Source of the DNA: DATLFS01 sp035540935
GTDB taxonomy: Bacteria > Actinomycetota > CADDZG01 > WHSQ01
Direction: 5' to 3'
Assembly (NCBI GenBank): GCA_035540935.1
Contig: DATLFS010000119.1
Location: 1 to 41,722 of the forward strand
DNA length: 41,722 bases
Position 1 is the stretch's first letter. Each line of letters starts with the position of its first letter. Below, piece after piece: positions 32,515 through 40,968 of this stretch. Both the position numbers and the translations under genes were made by a program. Under the pieces are notes generated by a model. That model saw only the letters and a program-made list of their open reading frames with translations. It was not told the origin of the DNA and made no database searches.

Positions 32515-34656
32515 TCAACTGCGCTCCCAGTCGAGGGCCCGAAGCAGCATGGTCTGGCCGGCCGCGCTGATCGTGTAGCCGTTCAACCCGAACCAGTGCG
32601 GGAACTTCTCGGTCGGCTGCGGCAGCAACGCGCCGAAGATCACGATCCGGCCTTTCCCGACCTCCAGCGTTCCGATGTTGGTGAGGTCCTCCGCCGTCCC
32701 CTCGAGCGTCGCCTTGCGGTCCTCCGGCGGATCCACGGTCCCGATCGTGACGCCGCCTGCCGCCTCCCATGCGTCCCGATCGACCGCCCAGATCGGTGAG
32801 CTGTTCTTCGTAATCGAGCCCCCCTGCGGGCCCTCGTCCTGCCAATAGCCGTCGCGCTCCATGAGCAGCGGGTAGCCGAGGCCGGTCGGGTCGTACATCT
32901 GGCGCGCCGTGACCAGCAGGTCGTGGGTCCATGGGTGCGTTCGGTTGAGGTCCGAGTAGCCGACGTATCCGTAGCGCAGTTGCAGCCTTTGTCCCTCTAT
33001 GCCGGTGAGTGACGGCAGCATCTTCAGCGCCCGATCGGTCAGGATCAGGTTGCCGCCGCGTTCCGCGAATTGCTTGAGATCCCGGACGCGCTTCGTCGTT
33101 GCGTCCGCCACGACGAAGGTGTCTGCACGGTCGAGAAGGCTCAGCGCACCGTCCCGGACCTCGACGGGGGCGCGGGGAAGGTGACCCCGCAGATCGCGGA
33201 AGTAGTCGGTGTTGCTTACGTCGTAATGCCCCTGCTTTATCTGCGGGATCAACGGGTGCCCGGGGAATCCTCGCGGCGGAGGCGAGGGGTTGCCGTCCGC
33301 GTCCGTGATGCGGCGGCCCGTCTCCAGGAACGCGACCGTTCCCCTGACTTCCGCCTGCGGCGGGCGCATCTGCCGGAACGCCGCGGCCGAAACGACACCG
33401 GTCTCGAAGACCGCCCGCATGTTGTCGACCCACTTCTGATAGTCGATGCCGCTCCACGGCGAGGAGGCGCGGCAGTTGATCTCGTACGAGAGGGAGACCG
33501 CGTCGAGTCCCGATCGGGAGTTCATCCAGCCGCCCCAGGTGTTCGCGGCGGTATAGGTGAGCGCATCCGCGATGTGCGTCACGAAGGCCCAGCGGGCGAT
33601 GCCGGAGGAGCGCCACGCCGTCTGGTCGATCGTTCCCGCCTCTCGTGAGTCGGGAAGCAGCCGGCGAGCCTGTTCCGACAACATGTCGAGCAGCGAGTCG
33701 ACGACGCCCATAGGCGGCATCGTCTCCTCCATGTTCTGGCGGATGCGCAAGCCCAGTTCCTGAGCGCGCTCGAGCTTCTCGGGGTCGTTTCCCTGGTCGT
33801 GCAAGAGGATGAAGCCGGCGGGAACCGGCCCGTGCACGTCCATCGCGATCGCGAACGGCCGCCCCCGCAGCTCCTTCTTGCGGACCTCTCTGAGCCACTT
33901 CGTGGTCGCGGCGCCTTCGGGCTGGGTCAGCGTCGTGTAGCCCTGGCTGAACAGGACGGGATCGTTCGGAAAGCTCCAGCCGTCCTGGTAGGCGACGCGG
34001 TTCGAGTTGATCGCGGCGCCGTTGTCCTGCGAGTGTCCGCCGAGGCCCGGCAGACCATCGCCCGCCGCCCACCCGTCGGGCGATGCGGAGACGAAGTAGA
34101 TCTTCGTGCGCTTGAGGATCTCTCCGGCCGTCATCTGGACCTGCTCGCCGTCTTTGCCGGTCGCGTTGTCGAAGAGCCGGTCCGGCTCTTCGGTGGCGGC
34201 GATCAGAAGGTCCTCGAGGAACCGCCACATCGCTTCGCGTCCACAAGGTTCGCCTTGGTGCGATGCCATGAGCACGACGTAGCTCTTGTGCGTGTCCGGA
34301 ACCCGCTCGTCGGTCACGATCGCGGCGTGGATCGGATGTCCGTCACCCGTGTCTCGTTTGTCCCAGGAGGCGTAGCCATCGGCGCCCACGCTCACCGCGT
34401 GCTTGCTACCAAGCTCCTTCGCGACCGTCGTGAACTTCATGTAGCGCGGGAAAAGCTCCTCGAGGAGCTTCATCCCGCCGGCGAATTCGCCGTCGCTGAA
34501 CTGGATGTAGTTGTAGGAGAGCGCCGGCTCGAGGAACGTCCTTCCGTAGAGGTCGCGCTCCTCTTTCGTCTGCGCGACGGGGCTTGCGTGGGCGACGCCC
34601 CCTACGAGCGATGCCGCGGTCGCCGCTGCAACGAAACCCCTCAACACGCGCCTCAT
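32515..34656 (-). CDS. Secreted M14-family zinc carboxypeptidase-like protein
   Basis: A 713-aa exported metallopeptidase. A signal peptide (1-25, ending AHAS) precedes the M14 catalytic domain (about 45-420). Zinc ligands are His133 and Glu136 (SHQGE) and His275 (DVHG); an INSNR segment sits where the family has its substrate-binding Asn-Arg. The likely catalytic Glu392 is in LSYEINCRAS. The C-terminal 290 residues form an additional module beginning near 485 (DLRGHLPRAP; later GGNLILTDRALKML), resembling a glutamine-amidotransferase-like beta-sandwich often found in such large M14 proteins. It probably trims cell-wall or external peptides. It stands alone on the minus strand. Confidence 0.85.
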   Translation of the reverse strand: MRRVLRGFVAAATAASLVGGVAHASPVAQTKEERDLYGRTFLEPALSYNYIQFSDGEFAGGMKLLEELFPRYMKFTTVAKELGSKHAVSVGADGYASWDKRDTGDGHPIHAAIVTDERVPDTHKSYVVLMASHQGEPCGREAMWRFLEDLLIAATEEPDRLFDNATGKDGEQVQMTAGEILKRTKIYFVSASPDGWAAGDGLPGLGGHSQDNGAAINSNRVAYQDGWSFPNDPVLFSQGYTTLTQPEGAATTKWLREVRKKELRGRPFAIAMDVHGPVPAGFILLHDQGNDPEKLERAQELGLRIRQNMEETMPPMGVVDSLLDMLSEQARRLLPDSREAGTIDQTAWRSSGIARWAFVTHIADALTYTAANTWGGWMNSRSGLDAVSLSYEINCRASSPWSGIDYQKWVDNMRAVFETGVVSAAAFRQMRPPQAEVRGTVAFLETGRRITDADGNPSPPPRGFPGHPLIPQIKQGHYDVSNTDYFRDLRGHLPRAPVEVRDGALSLLDRADTFVVADATTKRVRDLKQFAERGGNLILTDRALKMLPSLTGIEGQRLQLRYGYVGYSDLNRTHPWTHDLLVTARQMYDPTGLGYPLLMERDGYWQDEGPQGGSITKNSSPIWAVDRDAWEAAGGVTIGTVDPPEDRKATLEGTAEDLTNIGTLEVGKGRIVIFGALLPQPTEKFPHWFGLNGYTISAAGQTMLLRALDWERS

Positions 34657-34732
34657 GTACGCCTCCTCCGTCGGGTTAGAGCCGCCGGCGATATTCGCCT
34701 CCCGGCGCGCTCCTCCTTCCGAGTCCGGCGTC

Positions 34733-35200
34733 TCAGTCGACCCGCTCGAGCCGCGCGTGCAGGTGGTGGTGCAGACCCGCTCCGACCGCGTCCATCCAGA
34801 GGTCGTAGACGAGGGCGTCTCCGTTCCAGGTCAGCCGCCGCCGCACTTCGTCGATCCGCTTCGCCGAAGGTGTTCCATGGATCGTGCTCGATCGCGTTTC
34901 GATCGTTCGCCCGGCGGCGGTTCCTCCCGCCACCTCGACCGCGCCGAAGCTGTGCGCCAAGACGAGTTCCACGCCGCTTCCGCCTGCGGTCCTCCAGTAA
35001 CCGCGCTCCGAATGGAGCGGCGTTCCGTCGGCGCGTCGCGTCATCTGCGCGTAGGCGAGGAGCGGCTTGCCGGAATGGCGGAACTCGACCTCTTCCTCGT
35101 AGGTGAAAGGCTCGATCGTCGGGTAGTGGCCTTCGCCCGCGCCGCGCCATGTGCCGATGAGATGGACGAGCTCCCGGAGGTCTGCGTGCGGCGTCGGCAC
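34733..35200 (-). CDS. Nitrobindin-like (FABP-family) beta-barrel protein
   Basis: A 155-aa protein of the DUF1794/nitrobindin family. It has the hallmark GTWRGAGEGHYPTI near 16-29, then FTYEEEVEFRHSGKPLLAY, and a C-terminal LHHHLHARLERVD with His residues at the haem-ligand position. Family members bind haem b and act on nitric oxide or peroxynitrite. Start GTG at 35200. It lies 10 bases downstream of the diguanylate cyclase gene on the same strand, suggesting co-transcription. Haem binding here is inferred. Confidence 0.88.
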   Translation of the reverse strand: MPTPHADLRELVHLIGTWRGAGEGHYPTIEPFTYEEEVEFRHSGKPLLAYAQMTRRADGTPLHSERGYWRTAGGSGVELVLAHSFGAVEVAGGTAAGRTIETRSSTIHGTPSAKRIDEVRRRLTWNGDALVYDLWMDAVGAGLHHHLHARLERVD

Positions 35201-35210
35201 GCGCGCGATG

Positions 35211-36728
35211 CTACGGTGCAGCGGCGGGCTCGGTGACCGGCGGTGGGGCGACGATGATCCTGTTCCTGCCCTCGGCTTTCGCCCTGTACAGAGCTTGATC
35301 CGCCCGCTCGAGCGTCGCCACGGCGTCTTCGCCGTCCGCGTACACGGCGATGCCGCCGGAGAAGGTAGTCAACGGATTCGTCGCCGACCACAGCAAACGC
35401 AGCCGTTCGAGCGCAGCCACCGCGCCGCTCTCGTTCGCACCCGCCAGGACCATCGCGAACTCCTCACCGCCGTAGCGCGCGATGCAGTCGCTGCGACGGG
35501 CGATCTTGCGCATGCATTCCGCCAGCGAGCGGAGCACTTCGTCTCCCGTGGCATGACCGTGGTGGTCGTTGACGCGCTTGAAGTGATCGAGGTCGACGAT
35601 GACGACGGCGTCACCCGGCGCGATGCAGTCGAGCGCCCGGGTGTAGGTCCTACGGTTCGGCAGGCGCGTCAACTCGTCGGTCTCGGCCTCCTCCGCGAGA
35701 CGGCGCGAGGAGCGGATTCGCAGAAGTGCGCCGGACCCCTCTTCGTTCACCACGTCTGAGGTCCGGCGCGAGATGTTGTCGAAGCGGCGGCGGCCGCGCG
35801 GCCATGCCACGGCTACGAGCCCGAGCAGGGTCCCGGCGGCCGCCATCGGGATGAGAACGAGGCTCAGCGATGCGTCGAAACCCGGCACGTCTTCTCCGCC
35901 GGCCGATGCCGTGCGCCCGGCCGCCAGGTTGCGGACGTCGAGGATCGTCGTTTTCAGGTCGATGCTTTCGTGCGCCTCGCAGCGCACGGGGAGAGCAGGA
36001 GAAAGCTTGCCGTCGCCCCCATTGTCGATGAACACGATCAGGCAATCCGGCGCGAGTAAGTCATCGACCATGGACGCGATGGCGCGCGCCACGTCGTGCT
36101 CGTCGTCGGCCCGCGCCAGCGTCCGGACGCCACCGAGGAGCGTGCCGGCGGCATCTTCGGCGCGCCGCGTCCTCCGCTCGCTCCACGAGGTCACCTCGCC
36201 GGTGATGAGCCAGATCGGCGCAGCGATGGCGATCCCGGTGATCGCGACGCCTGCAGAGGAGTCGAGCGCGGGGAGGAGGTAGGACGCCACGGCAACCGGC
36301 AGCATCTTCAGGCTCGTGCCCGGCGGTTGCGTGAGCCCGATGAACAGGAACGTCACGACGTAGGTGGCGTGGTAAGGGTTCAGCGTTCCCCTGAACTCGA
36401 GGTTCCCCGCGGCCAGCATCGCGAACGCGAGCGCTACGGGGATCAAGAAGGCTTGCCGTGGCCAGCGATCCCATGGGAGCTCGGGCATGACGAGCCCGAT
36501 GGCGACCGCCGCGATCCCGAGGAAAAGCAGCGATACCCGGTTGACGGCGAGCGGCTGGGGCAGCCACAGGGTGAGTCCTACGACGAGGCCGGACGCGACG
36601 AAGAGGAACCCGCCGAGGCGGCTTGCCGCCGTTCTGGGATCGACGTCCGACCCGCCGAAAGCGAGATCTTCGAGTGCTGATCCCTGGATGCCGGCCCCAC
36701 GGGAGCGGGGCCCATTGCTGCCCGACAT
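35211..36728 (-). CDS. Membrane GGDEF diguanylate cyclase
   Basis: A 505-aa protein that would make c-di-GMP from GTP. The N-terminal half has about six hydrophobic segments (about 38-175), then a GAF-like region (about 195-325), then the GGDEF domain (about 345-495). The active-site loop is RYGGEEF with GGEEF at 420-424. The product-inhibition I-site RRSD is at 411-414, exactly 5 residues before it. VDLDHFKRVND supplies metal and nucleotide ligands. There is no EAL domain. The start ATG has an AGGCGGAG upstream. The window also encodes an RsiG-like c-di-GMP-binding protein at 40969-41514. Confidence 0.93.
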   Translation of the reverse strand: MSGSNGPRSRGAGIQGSALEDLAFGGSDVDPRTAASRLGGFLFVASGLVVGLTLWLPQPLAVNRVSLLFLGIAAVAIGLVMPELPWDRWPRQAFLIPVALAFAMLAAGNLEFRGTLNPYHATYVVTFLFIGLTQPPGTSLKMLPVAVASYLLPALDSSAGVAITGIAIAAPIWLITGEVTSWSERRTRRAEDAAGTLLGGVRTLARADDEHDVARAIASMVDDLLAPDCLIVFIDNGGDGKLSPALPVRCEAHESIDLKTTILDVRNLAAGRTASAGGEDVPGFDASLSLVLIPMAAAGTLLGLVAVAWPRGRRRFDNISRRTSDVVNEEGSGALLRIRSSRRLAEEAETDELTRLPNRRTYTRALDCIAPGDAVVIVDLDHFKRVNDHHGHATGDEVLRSLAECMRKIARRSDCIARYGGEEFAMVLAGANESGAVAALERLRLLWSATNPLTTFSGGIAVYADGEDAVATLERADQALYRAKAEGRNRIIVAPPPVTEPAAAP

Positions 36729-36856
36729 GTACTCCGCCTTTTCCGTCCCACGTCGTGCGTCGGCGTTTCGCCTGATTTCCTTGAGCGATTTCGCCCGATC
36801 GGCCGGAAAATCTTCGCGGCCGGCGGCGTTGCCGGCCGCCGGGCTACGCTCCCCGG
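36729..36856. promoter_or_regulatory. Divergent control region between diguanylate cyclase and acyl-CoA dehydrogenases
   Basis: The region holds a direct repeat TTTCGCCyGAT at 36766-36775 and 36789-36799 (23 bp apart). It also holds a 9-bp perfect inverted repeat GCGGCCGGC/GCCGGCCGC with 6-bp spacer at 36816-36839. A TACGCT hexamer (36845-36850) lies 6 bases before the acyl-CoA dehydrogenase ATG, so the inverted repeat occupies the -35 region of a leaderless promoter and may be an operator. Confidence 0.5.
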
Positions 36857-37999
36857 ATGCCCTGGCCGTTCTCGCCCGAGCACGACGAGTTGCGCGCGAC
36901 GATCCGCGCCTTTGTGGAGCGGGAATTGCAACCCCATGCCGACGAGTGGGAGGCCGCCGGTGACTTCCCGGACGAGGTCTTCCGCCGGATGGGCGAGCTG
37001 GGATTCCTCGGCCTCTCCTACCCGGAGGAGTACGGAGGTGGAGGCGGCGACTATCTCTGCCAGATCGTTCTCGCCGAGGAGATGACGCGCTGCAACTCGG
37101 GCGGGGTGGCGATGGCGGTCGCCGTCCAGACGGACATGGCGGTGCCGCCGATCTACAAGTTCGGCACGGAGGAACAGAAGCGCCGCTACCTCACCCCCGC
37201 GATCCGCGGCGAGAAGATCTTCTGCCTCGGCATCTCGGAGCCCGACGCCGGAAGCGATGTTGCCGGCATCCGGACCGTCGCGAAGAAGGTGGACGGGGGT
37301 TGGGTCGTAAACGGTTCGAAGCTCTGGATCACGAACGGGCGGCGTGCCGATTGCATGACGCTCGTCGCCAAGACCGATCGTGAGGCCGGGCATCGCGGGA
37401 TCTCGCTCTTCATCGTCGACACCGACACCCCCGGGTTCGAGGTGCGCAGGACGCTCGACAAGCTCGGCATGCACACGTCCGATACCGCGGAGATCGCTTT
37501 CACCGACATGTTCTTGTCCGACGAGGCTCTGTTGGGCAACGAAGGCGAGGGCTTCTACAACATCTCGTGGGAGCTGCAGGGCGAGCGACTGGTCGGTGCG
37601 GCGGGAGCGATCGCGGGGGCGCGCCGCACGCTCGACGCAGCCGTCGCCTACGCGAACCAGCGGGAGGCGTTCGGACGTTCGATCGGACGCCACCAGGCGA
37701 TCCGCCACATGCTCGCCGAGCTCGCCACCGAGATCGAGGCCGCGCAACAGCTCGTGTACCTGGCCGCGTGGAAGGTCGCCGCCGGCGACTACCCCGTGCG
37801 GGAGATCTCGATGGCGAAGTTGATGACGGGCGAGGTCGCGTGGAAAGCGTCGGACGTCGCCATGCAGGTTTTCGGCGGATACGGCTATTCGATGGAGGTG
37901 CCCGTCCAGCGGGCGTGGCGCGACTCGCGACTGATCCGCATCGGTGGTGGGACCGACGAGGTGATGCGGGAGGTCATCGGCCGCATGGAGGGGCTGTGA
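36857..37999 (+). CDS. Acyl-CoA dehydrogenase (first of a pair)
   Basis: A 380-aa FAD-dependent acyl-CoA dehydrogenase with three domains. The FAD and substrate motifs are LGISEPDAGSDVAG, then WVVNGSKLWITNG, REAFGRSIGRHQAIRHMLAELA and QVFGGYGY. In the medium-chain enzyme the catalytic Glu lies in the late YEGT; here this reads IGGGTDE. The candidate catalytic base is the Glu of LQGERLVGA, the position used by isovaleryl-CoA and long-chain enzymes. A role in branched or long-chain acyl-CoA oxidation is therefore inferred. The start lacks a Shine-Dalgarno sequence and follows TACGCT by 6 bases. The stop overlaps the start of the second dehydrogenase. Confidence 0.93.
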   Translation: MPWPFSPEHDELRATIRAFVERELQPHADEWEAAGDFPDEVFRRMGELGFLGLSYPEEYGGGGGDYLCQIVLAEEMTRCNSGGVAMAVAVQTDMAVPPIYKFGTEEQKRRYLTPAIRGEKIFCLGISEPDAGSDVAGIRTVAKKVDGGWVVNGSKLWITNGRRADCMTLVAKTDREAGHRGISLFIVDTDTPGFEVRRTLDKLGMHTSDTAEIAFTDMFLSDEALLGNEGEGFYNISWELQGERLVGAAGAIAGARRTLDAAVAYANQREAFGRSIGRHQAIRHMLAELATEIEAAQQLVYLAAWKVAAGDYPVREISMAKLMTGEVAWKASDVAMQVFGGYGYSMEVPVQRAWRDSRLIRIGGGTDEVMREVIGRMEGL

Positions 38000-39174
38000 G
38001 CGCTTACGAGCGCTTCGCGGCCGGGGGCGAGGTGACTCGCGACGCACTGTTCGGTCCGGAGCACGAAGAGCTGCGGGGAGATGTGCGCGCCTTCGTCGAG
38101 CGTGAGCTGCGGCCGCAGGCGCCGGACTGGGAGCGGGAGGAGGCGTTCCCGCGCGAGGTTTTCGCGCATCTCGGTGCGCTCGGATTCCTGGGGCTCAAGT
38201 TCGGGTCCGACGTCGGCGGATCGGAAGACATGATCGCCGACGCCGTCGTGACGGAGGAGCTGGCGCGTTGCGGCAGTGGCGGGGTCGCGGCGTCGATCGG
38301 CGCCCACAAGGACCTCGCTTCCCTCTACGTCGAGAGGTGTGGGATGGACGCGCAACGTCGACGGTGGCTCGTGCCTTCGATCGCCGGCGAGGTCATAGGG
38401 GCTTTCGCCGTCACCGAGCCCGAGGGTGGCAGCGACGTGGCCGCGCTGCGCTGCACGGCGCGCCGTGACGGCGATGCGTGGGTCGTCTCCGGCAGCAAGA
38501 CCTTCATCACGAACGGCGCGTGGGCCGACTACGTGGTCGTCGCGGCGAAGACCGATCCGGAAGCGGGACATGGCGGGATCACTCTCTTCGTGGTGGAGCG
38601 CGGCGCGCCGGGGTTCTCGCAGAAGAGGGTGCGGATGCTGGGCTGGCGGCCGAGTCAGACCGGCGAGATCCACTTCGACGACGTCCGCGTGCCGGATGAG
38701 AATCGGCTCGGCGACGAGGGAGCGGGCTTCTACGCCATCATGCAGAACTTCGCATGGGAGCGGCTCGTCATGGCGCTCGCCGCCACCTCCGGCGCTCAGC
38801 TCACGTACGAGGTGGCGAAGACGTATGCCCTCGAGCGGAGCGCGTTCGGGCGTCCTGTCGGGAAGTTCCAGGTGTGGAGGCACCGGTTCGCCGAGATGGC
38901 GACCCGTATCGAGGCCTCACGTGCGCTCGCGTACCACGCCCTCAGGCAGGTTGCCGCGGGCGAGAACGCGGTGAAGGAAGTCGCGATGGCGAAGCTCTTC
39001 GCGACAGAGGTCGCCTTCCGGGTCGCCGACGAGTGCGTGCAGGTGCATGGTGGCTACGGCTACGTGACGGAGTTCCCCGCGGAACGCGCCCTGCGCGACG
39101 CCCGCCTCGGCCCCATCGGGGGCGGAACGTCCGAGATCATGAAGGACATCATCGGTAAGACGATCGGCCTCTGA
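37996..39174 (+). CDS. Acyl-CoA dehydrogenase (second of a pair)
   Basis: A 392-aa paralog of the preceding gene, starting at a GTG that overlaps its stop (GTGA). The motifs are FAVTEPEGGSDVAA, then WVVSGSKTFITNGAWADY, RSAFGRPVGKFQVWRHRFAEMA and QVHGGYGYVTEFPAER. As in its partner, the medium-chain-type YEGT is GGGT, and a Glu in AWERLVMAL sits at the isovaleryl-CoA-type catalytic position. The two may form a heteromeric enzyme or act on different substrates. No sterol or regulator genes are adjacent, so the pathway is open. Confidence 0.93.
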   Translation: MSAYERFAAGGEVTRDALFGPEHEELRGDVRAFVERELRPQAPDWEREEAFPREVFAHLGALGFLGLKFGSDVGGSEDMIADAVVTEELARCGSGGVAASIGAHKDLASLYVERCGMDAQRRRWLVPSIAGEVIGAFAVTEPEGGSDVAALRCTARRDGDAWVVSGSKTFITNGAWADYVVVAAKTDPEAGHGGITLFVVERGAPGFSQKRVRMLGWRPSQTGEIHFDDVRVPDENRLGDEGAGFYAIMQNFAWERLVMALAATSGAQLTYEVAKTYALERSAFGRPVGKFQVWRHRFAEMATRIEASRALAYHALRQVAAGENAVKEVAMAKLFATEVAFRVADECVQVHGGYGYVTEFPAERALRDARLGPIGGGTSEIMKDIIGKTIGL

Positions 39175-39175
39175 G

Positions 39176-39820
39176 CTACTCGGGAGGAGGGTCTGTCACA
39201 CGGACGAGTGAGGCGAGCTCACGCCCGACGGCCGTCGCTCCCTCGGAGGTCTCGATCGTCATAGGACCCTCCATCGGCGCGATGTCCTTCACGCTCACGA
39301 GCGCGCCCGGACGGACGCCGATCTTGTCGAGGTAGGGGAGGACGTCCTCCTTCAGCTCGGAGATCTGCGCCACGATGCCGGTCCCGCCCGGTTCAAGGTC
39401 GCTCAGACGCCGCAGGCGGCGAAGGTCGATCGGGCAGATCGGGTGCCCGTGCGGGCAGTAGTCCGGGTAGTCGAGCGCTTTCGCCATGGCCTCCTCGACG
39501 CGGGACGAGAGGGCGTGCTCCAGCTTGTGCGCCTCGCCGTGGACCTCGTACCACGCCATGCCGAGCAGGTCGACGAGCAGGCACTCGATCAGCCGGTGGC
39601 GCCGGAGCATCGTGTGGGCGAGACGCCGCCCCTCCGGCGTGAGCTGGATCGCTCCGCCTTTCTCCCGCGTCAGGTAGCCCTCGTTCGCGAGGCGCTTGAG
39701 CATCTCGCTGGCGCTGGGGAGGGAGACGTCCAGGATCCCGGCGAGGATCGTCGCCGTGCAGCGCTCGCCATCCTCTTCCAGCCGCTTGATCTCCTCGAGG
39801 TAGTCCTCGACCCCGCGCAT
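39176..39820 (-). CDS. DtxR/MntR-family metal-dependent regulator
   Basis: A 214-aa regulator. The N-terminal winged helix (about 1-65) has VEDYLEEIKRL and LPSASEMLKRLANEGYLTREKGG. The dimerisation and metal-binding domain (about 66-140) has RRHRLIECLL and EAHKLEHALS, then CPHGHPICP. A FeoA/SH3-like C-terminal domain follows (about 145-214). Asp6 corresponds to MntR Asp8 rather than DtxR Met10, but the residue equivalent to DtxR Cys102/MntR Glu99 is His98, so metal specificity (Mn, Fe or Zn) is open. The ATG follows TAGACT (39832-39827, minus) by 6 bases, a leaderless promoter. It is divergent from the M23 gene. Confidence 0.9.
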   Translation of the reverse strand: MRGVEDYLEEIKRLEEDGERCTATILAGILDVSLPSASEMLKRLANEGYLTREKGGAIQLTPEGRRLAHTMLRRHRLIECLLVDLLGMAWYEVHGEAHKLEHALSSRVEEAMAKALDYPDYCPHGHPICPIDLRRLRRLSDLEPGGTGIVAQISELKEDVLPYLDKIGVRPGALVSVKDIAPMEGPMTIETSEGATAVGRELASLVRVTDPPPE

Positions 39821-39879
39821 GGGGCGAGTCTATGGCCGGTGGTGGATGCATTTGTGCTCTTGTGCTACGTTCCGGCCCG

Positions 39880-40932
39880 GTGTTAGCACGACGAACCACC
39901 TTGGTGGCGCGTCCCGTTGCCGCAGCCGTAGTTCTGGTCGTCTCTCTGACCGCCGCACTCGCGGGTGCTGCATCGAGCGACGAGTCGGCCGGAGACGTCA
40001 AGGCCCGGATGCAGGAGATCCAGGCCGAGCTCGACGCCACGACGGCACGCATCGAGGACCTTCGCTCCAGAGAAGACGCGCTCCAGCAACGGATCGCGCA
40101 GACTTCCGCGCGCATCGAGCTCCTCCAGAAGAAGAAGCGCCGGATGATGGGCCGGGTCATCGAGGCCGCGCAGGAGCTCTACAAGTCGGGCACCCTGAGC
40201 ACGCTCGAGGTCTTGATCACGAGTGAGGATTTCGGGGACCTGGCGACGCACGTCGAGCTCCTCTCGCAGGTGTCGGAGCGGGATCAGGACGCCTTCGTCC
40301 GGTTCGCCCGGACGCAGCAGGAGCTCGCGGCGCTCGAAGACGTGCTCGAGGACTCGAGCGAGGAGCTGAGCGCCACACGGTCGGCTCTCGCGGATGAGGC
40401 GGAGCGGCTGCAGTCGCAGTTCGCGTCGACCGAGGACCGCTACGAAAGGCTGCTCGCAGCGGCCGCTGCGGCGCGCCGCGCGGCCCCGCAACCGGCGACC
40501 GGATCGGCGCCTCCGCAACCCGCTTTCGCGGCCCGCCCCACCGGCAACATGGCCTGTCCGGTGGCAGGGCCGGTCTCGTTCAGCGATACGTGGGGCGCGC
40601 CGCGCTCCGGGGGCCGCACCCACCAGGGCGTCGACATGATGGCCGGGTACGGGACCCCCGTCGCCGCCATCGTGACCGGCACGATCACCTACGCGGGTTA
40701 CGGACCCAGCGCCGGGAACTGGCAGATCCTGACCGGGGACAACGGCAACCAGTACTGGTACATGCACAACCAGTCGAACCTCGTGACGGGAGGACGGGTG
40801 ACCGTGGGCCAGCAGATCGCCACGGTCGGCGATACCGGCAACGCGACAGGCATCCCGCACCTGCACTTCGAGTACCACCCGGGCGGCGGCGCCGCGGTCA
40901 ACCCCACGCCGCTCGTCTCCTCCGTCTGTTAA
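39880..40932 (+). CDS. Secreted coiled-coil M23 endopeptidase (EnvC-like)
   Basis: A 350-aa exported protein. The signal segment lies at about 11-31. A long coiled coil (about 36-195) is of the EnvC/NlpD amidase-activator or FtsX-partner type. An Ala/Pro linker leads to a C-terminal M23 domain with HQGVD (His248, Asp252), His296, and HLHFEY (His327, His329). Because all zinc ligands are present, it should be an active LytM endopeptidase, unlike degenerate EnvC. Cys226 and Cys350 could pair. The GTG start at 39880 follows TACGTT by 8 bases (leaderless), and is supported by the signal peptide beginning there; an extension to 39832 is not. Confidence 0.9.
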   Translation: MLARRTTLVARPVAAAVVLVVSLTAALAGAASSDESAGDVKARMQEIQAELDATTARIEDLRSREDALQQRIAQTSARIELLQKKKRRMMGRVIEAAQELYKSGTLSTLEVLITSEDFGDLATHVELLSQVSERDQDAFVRFARTQQELAALEDVLEDSSEELSATRSALADEAERLQSQFASTEDRYERLLAAAAAARRAAPQPATGSAPPQPAFAARPTGNMACPVAGPVSFSDTWGAPRSGGRTHQGVDMMAGYGTPVAAIVTGTITYAGYGPSAGNWQILTGDNGNQYWYMHNQSNLVTGGRVTVGQQIATVGDTGNATGIPHLHFEYHPGGGAAVNPTPLVSSVC

Positions 40933-40968
40933 GCGGTCCTCGAGGTCCCTCGCGGTATCTTGCTCCCG

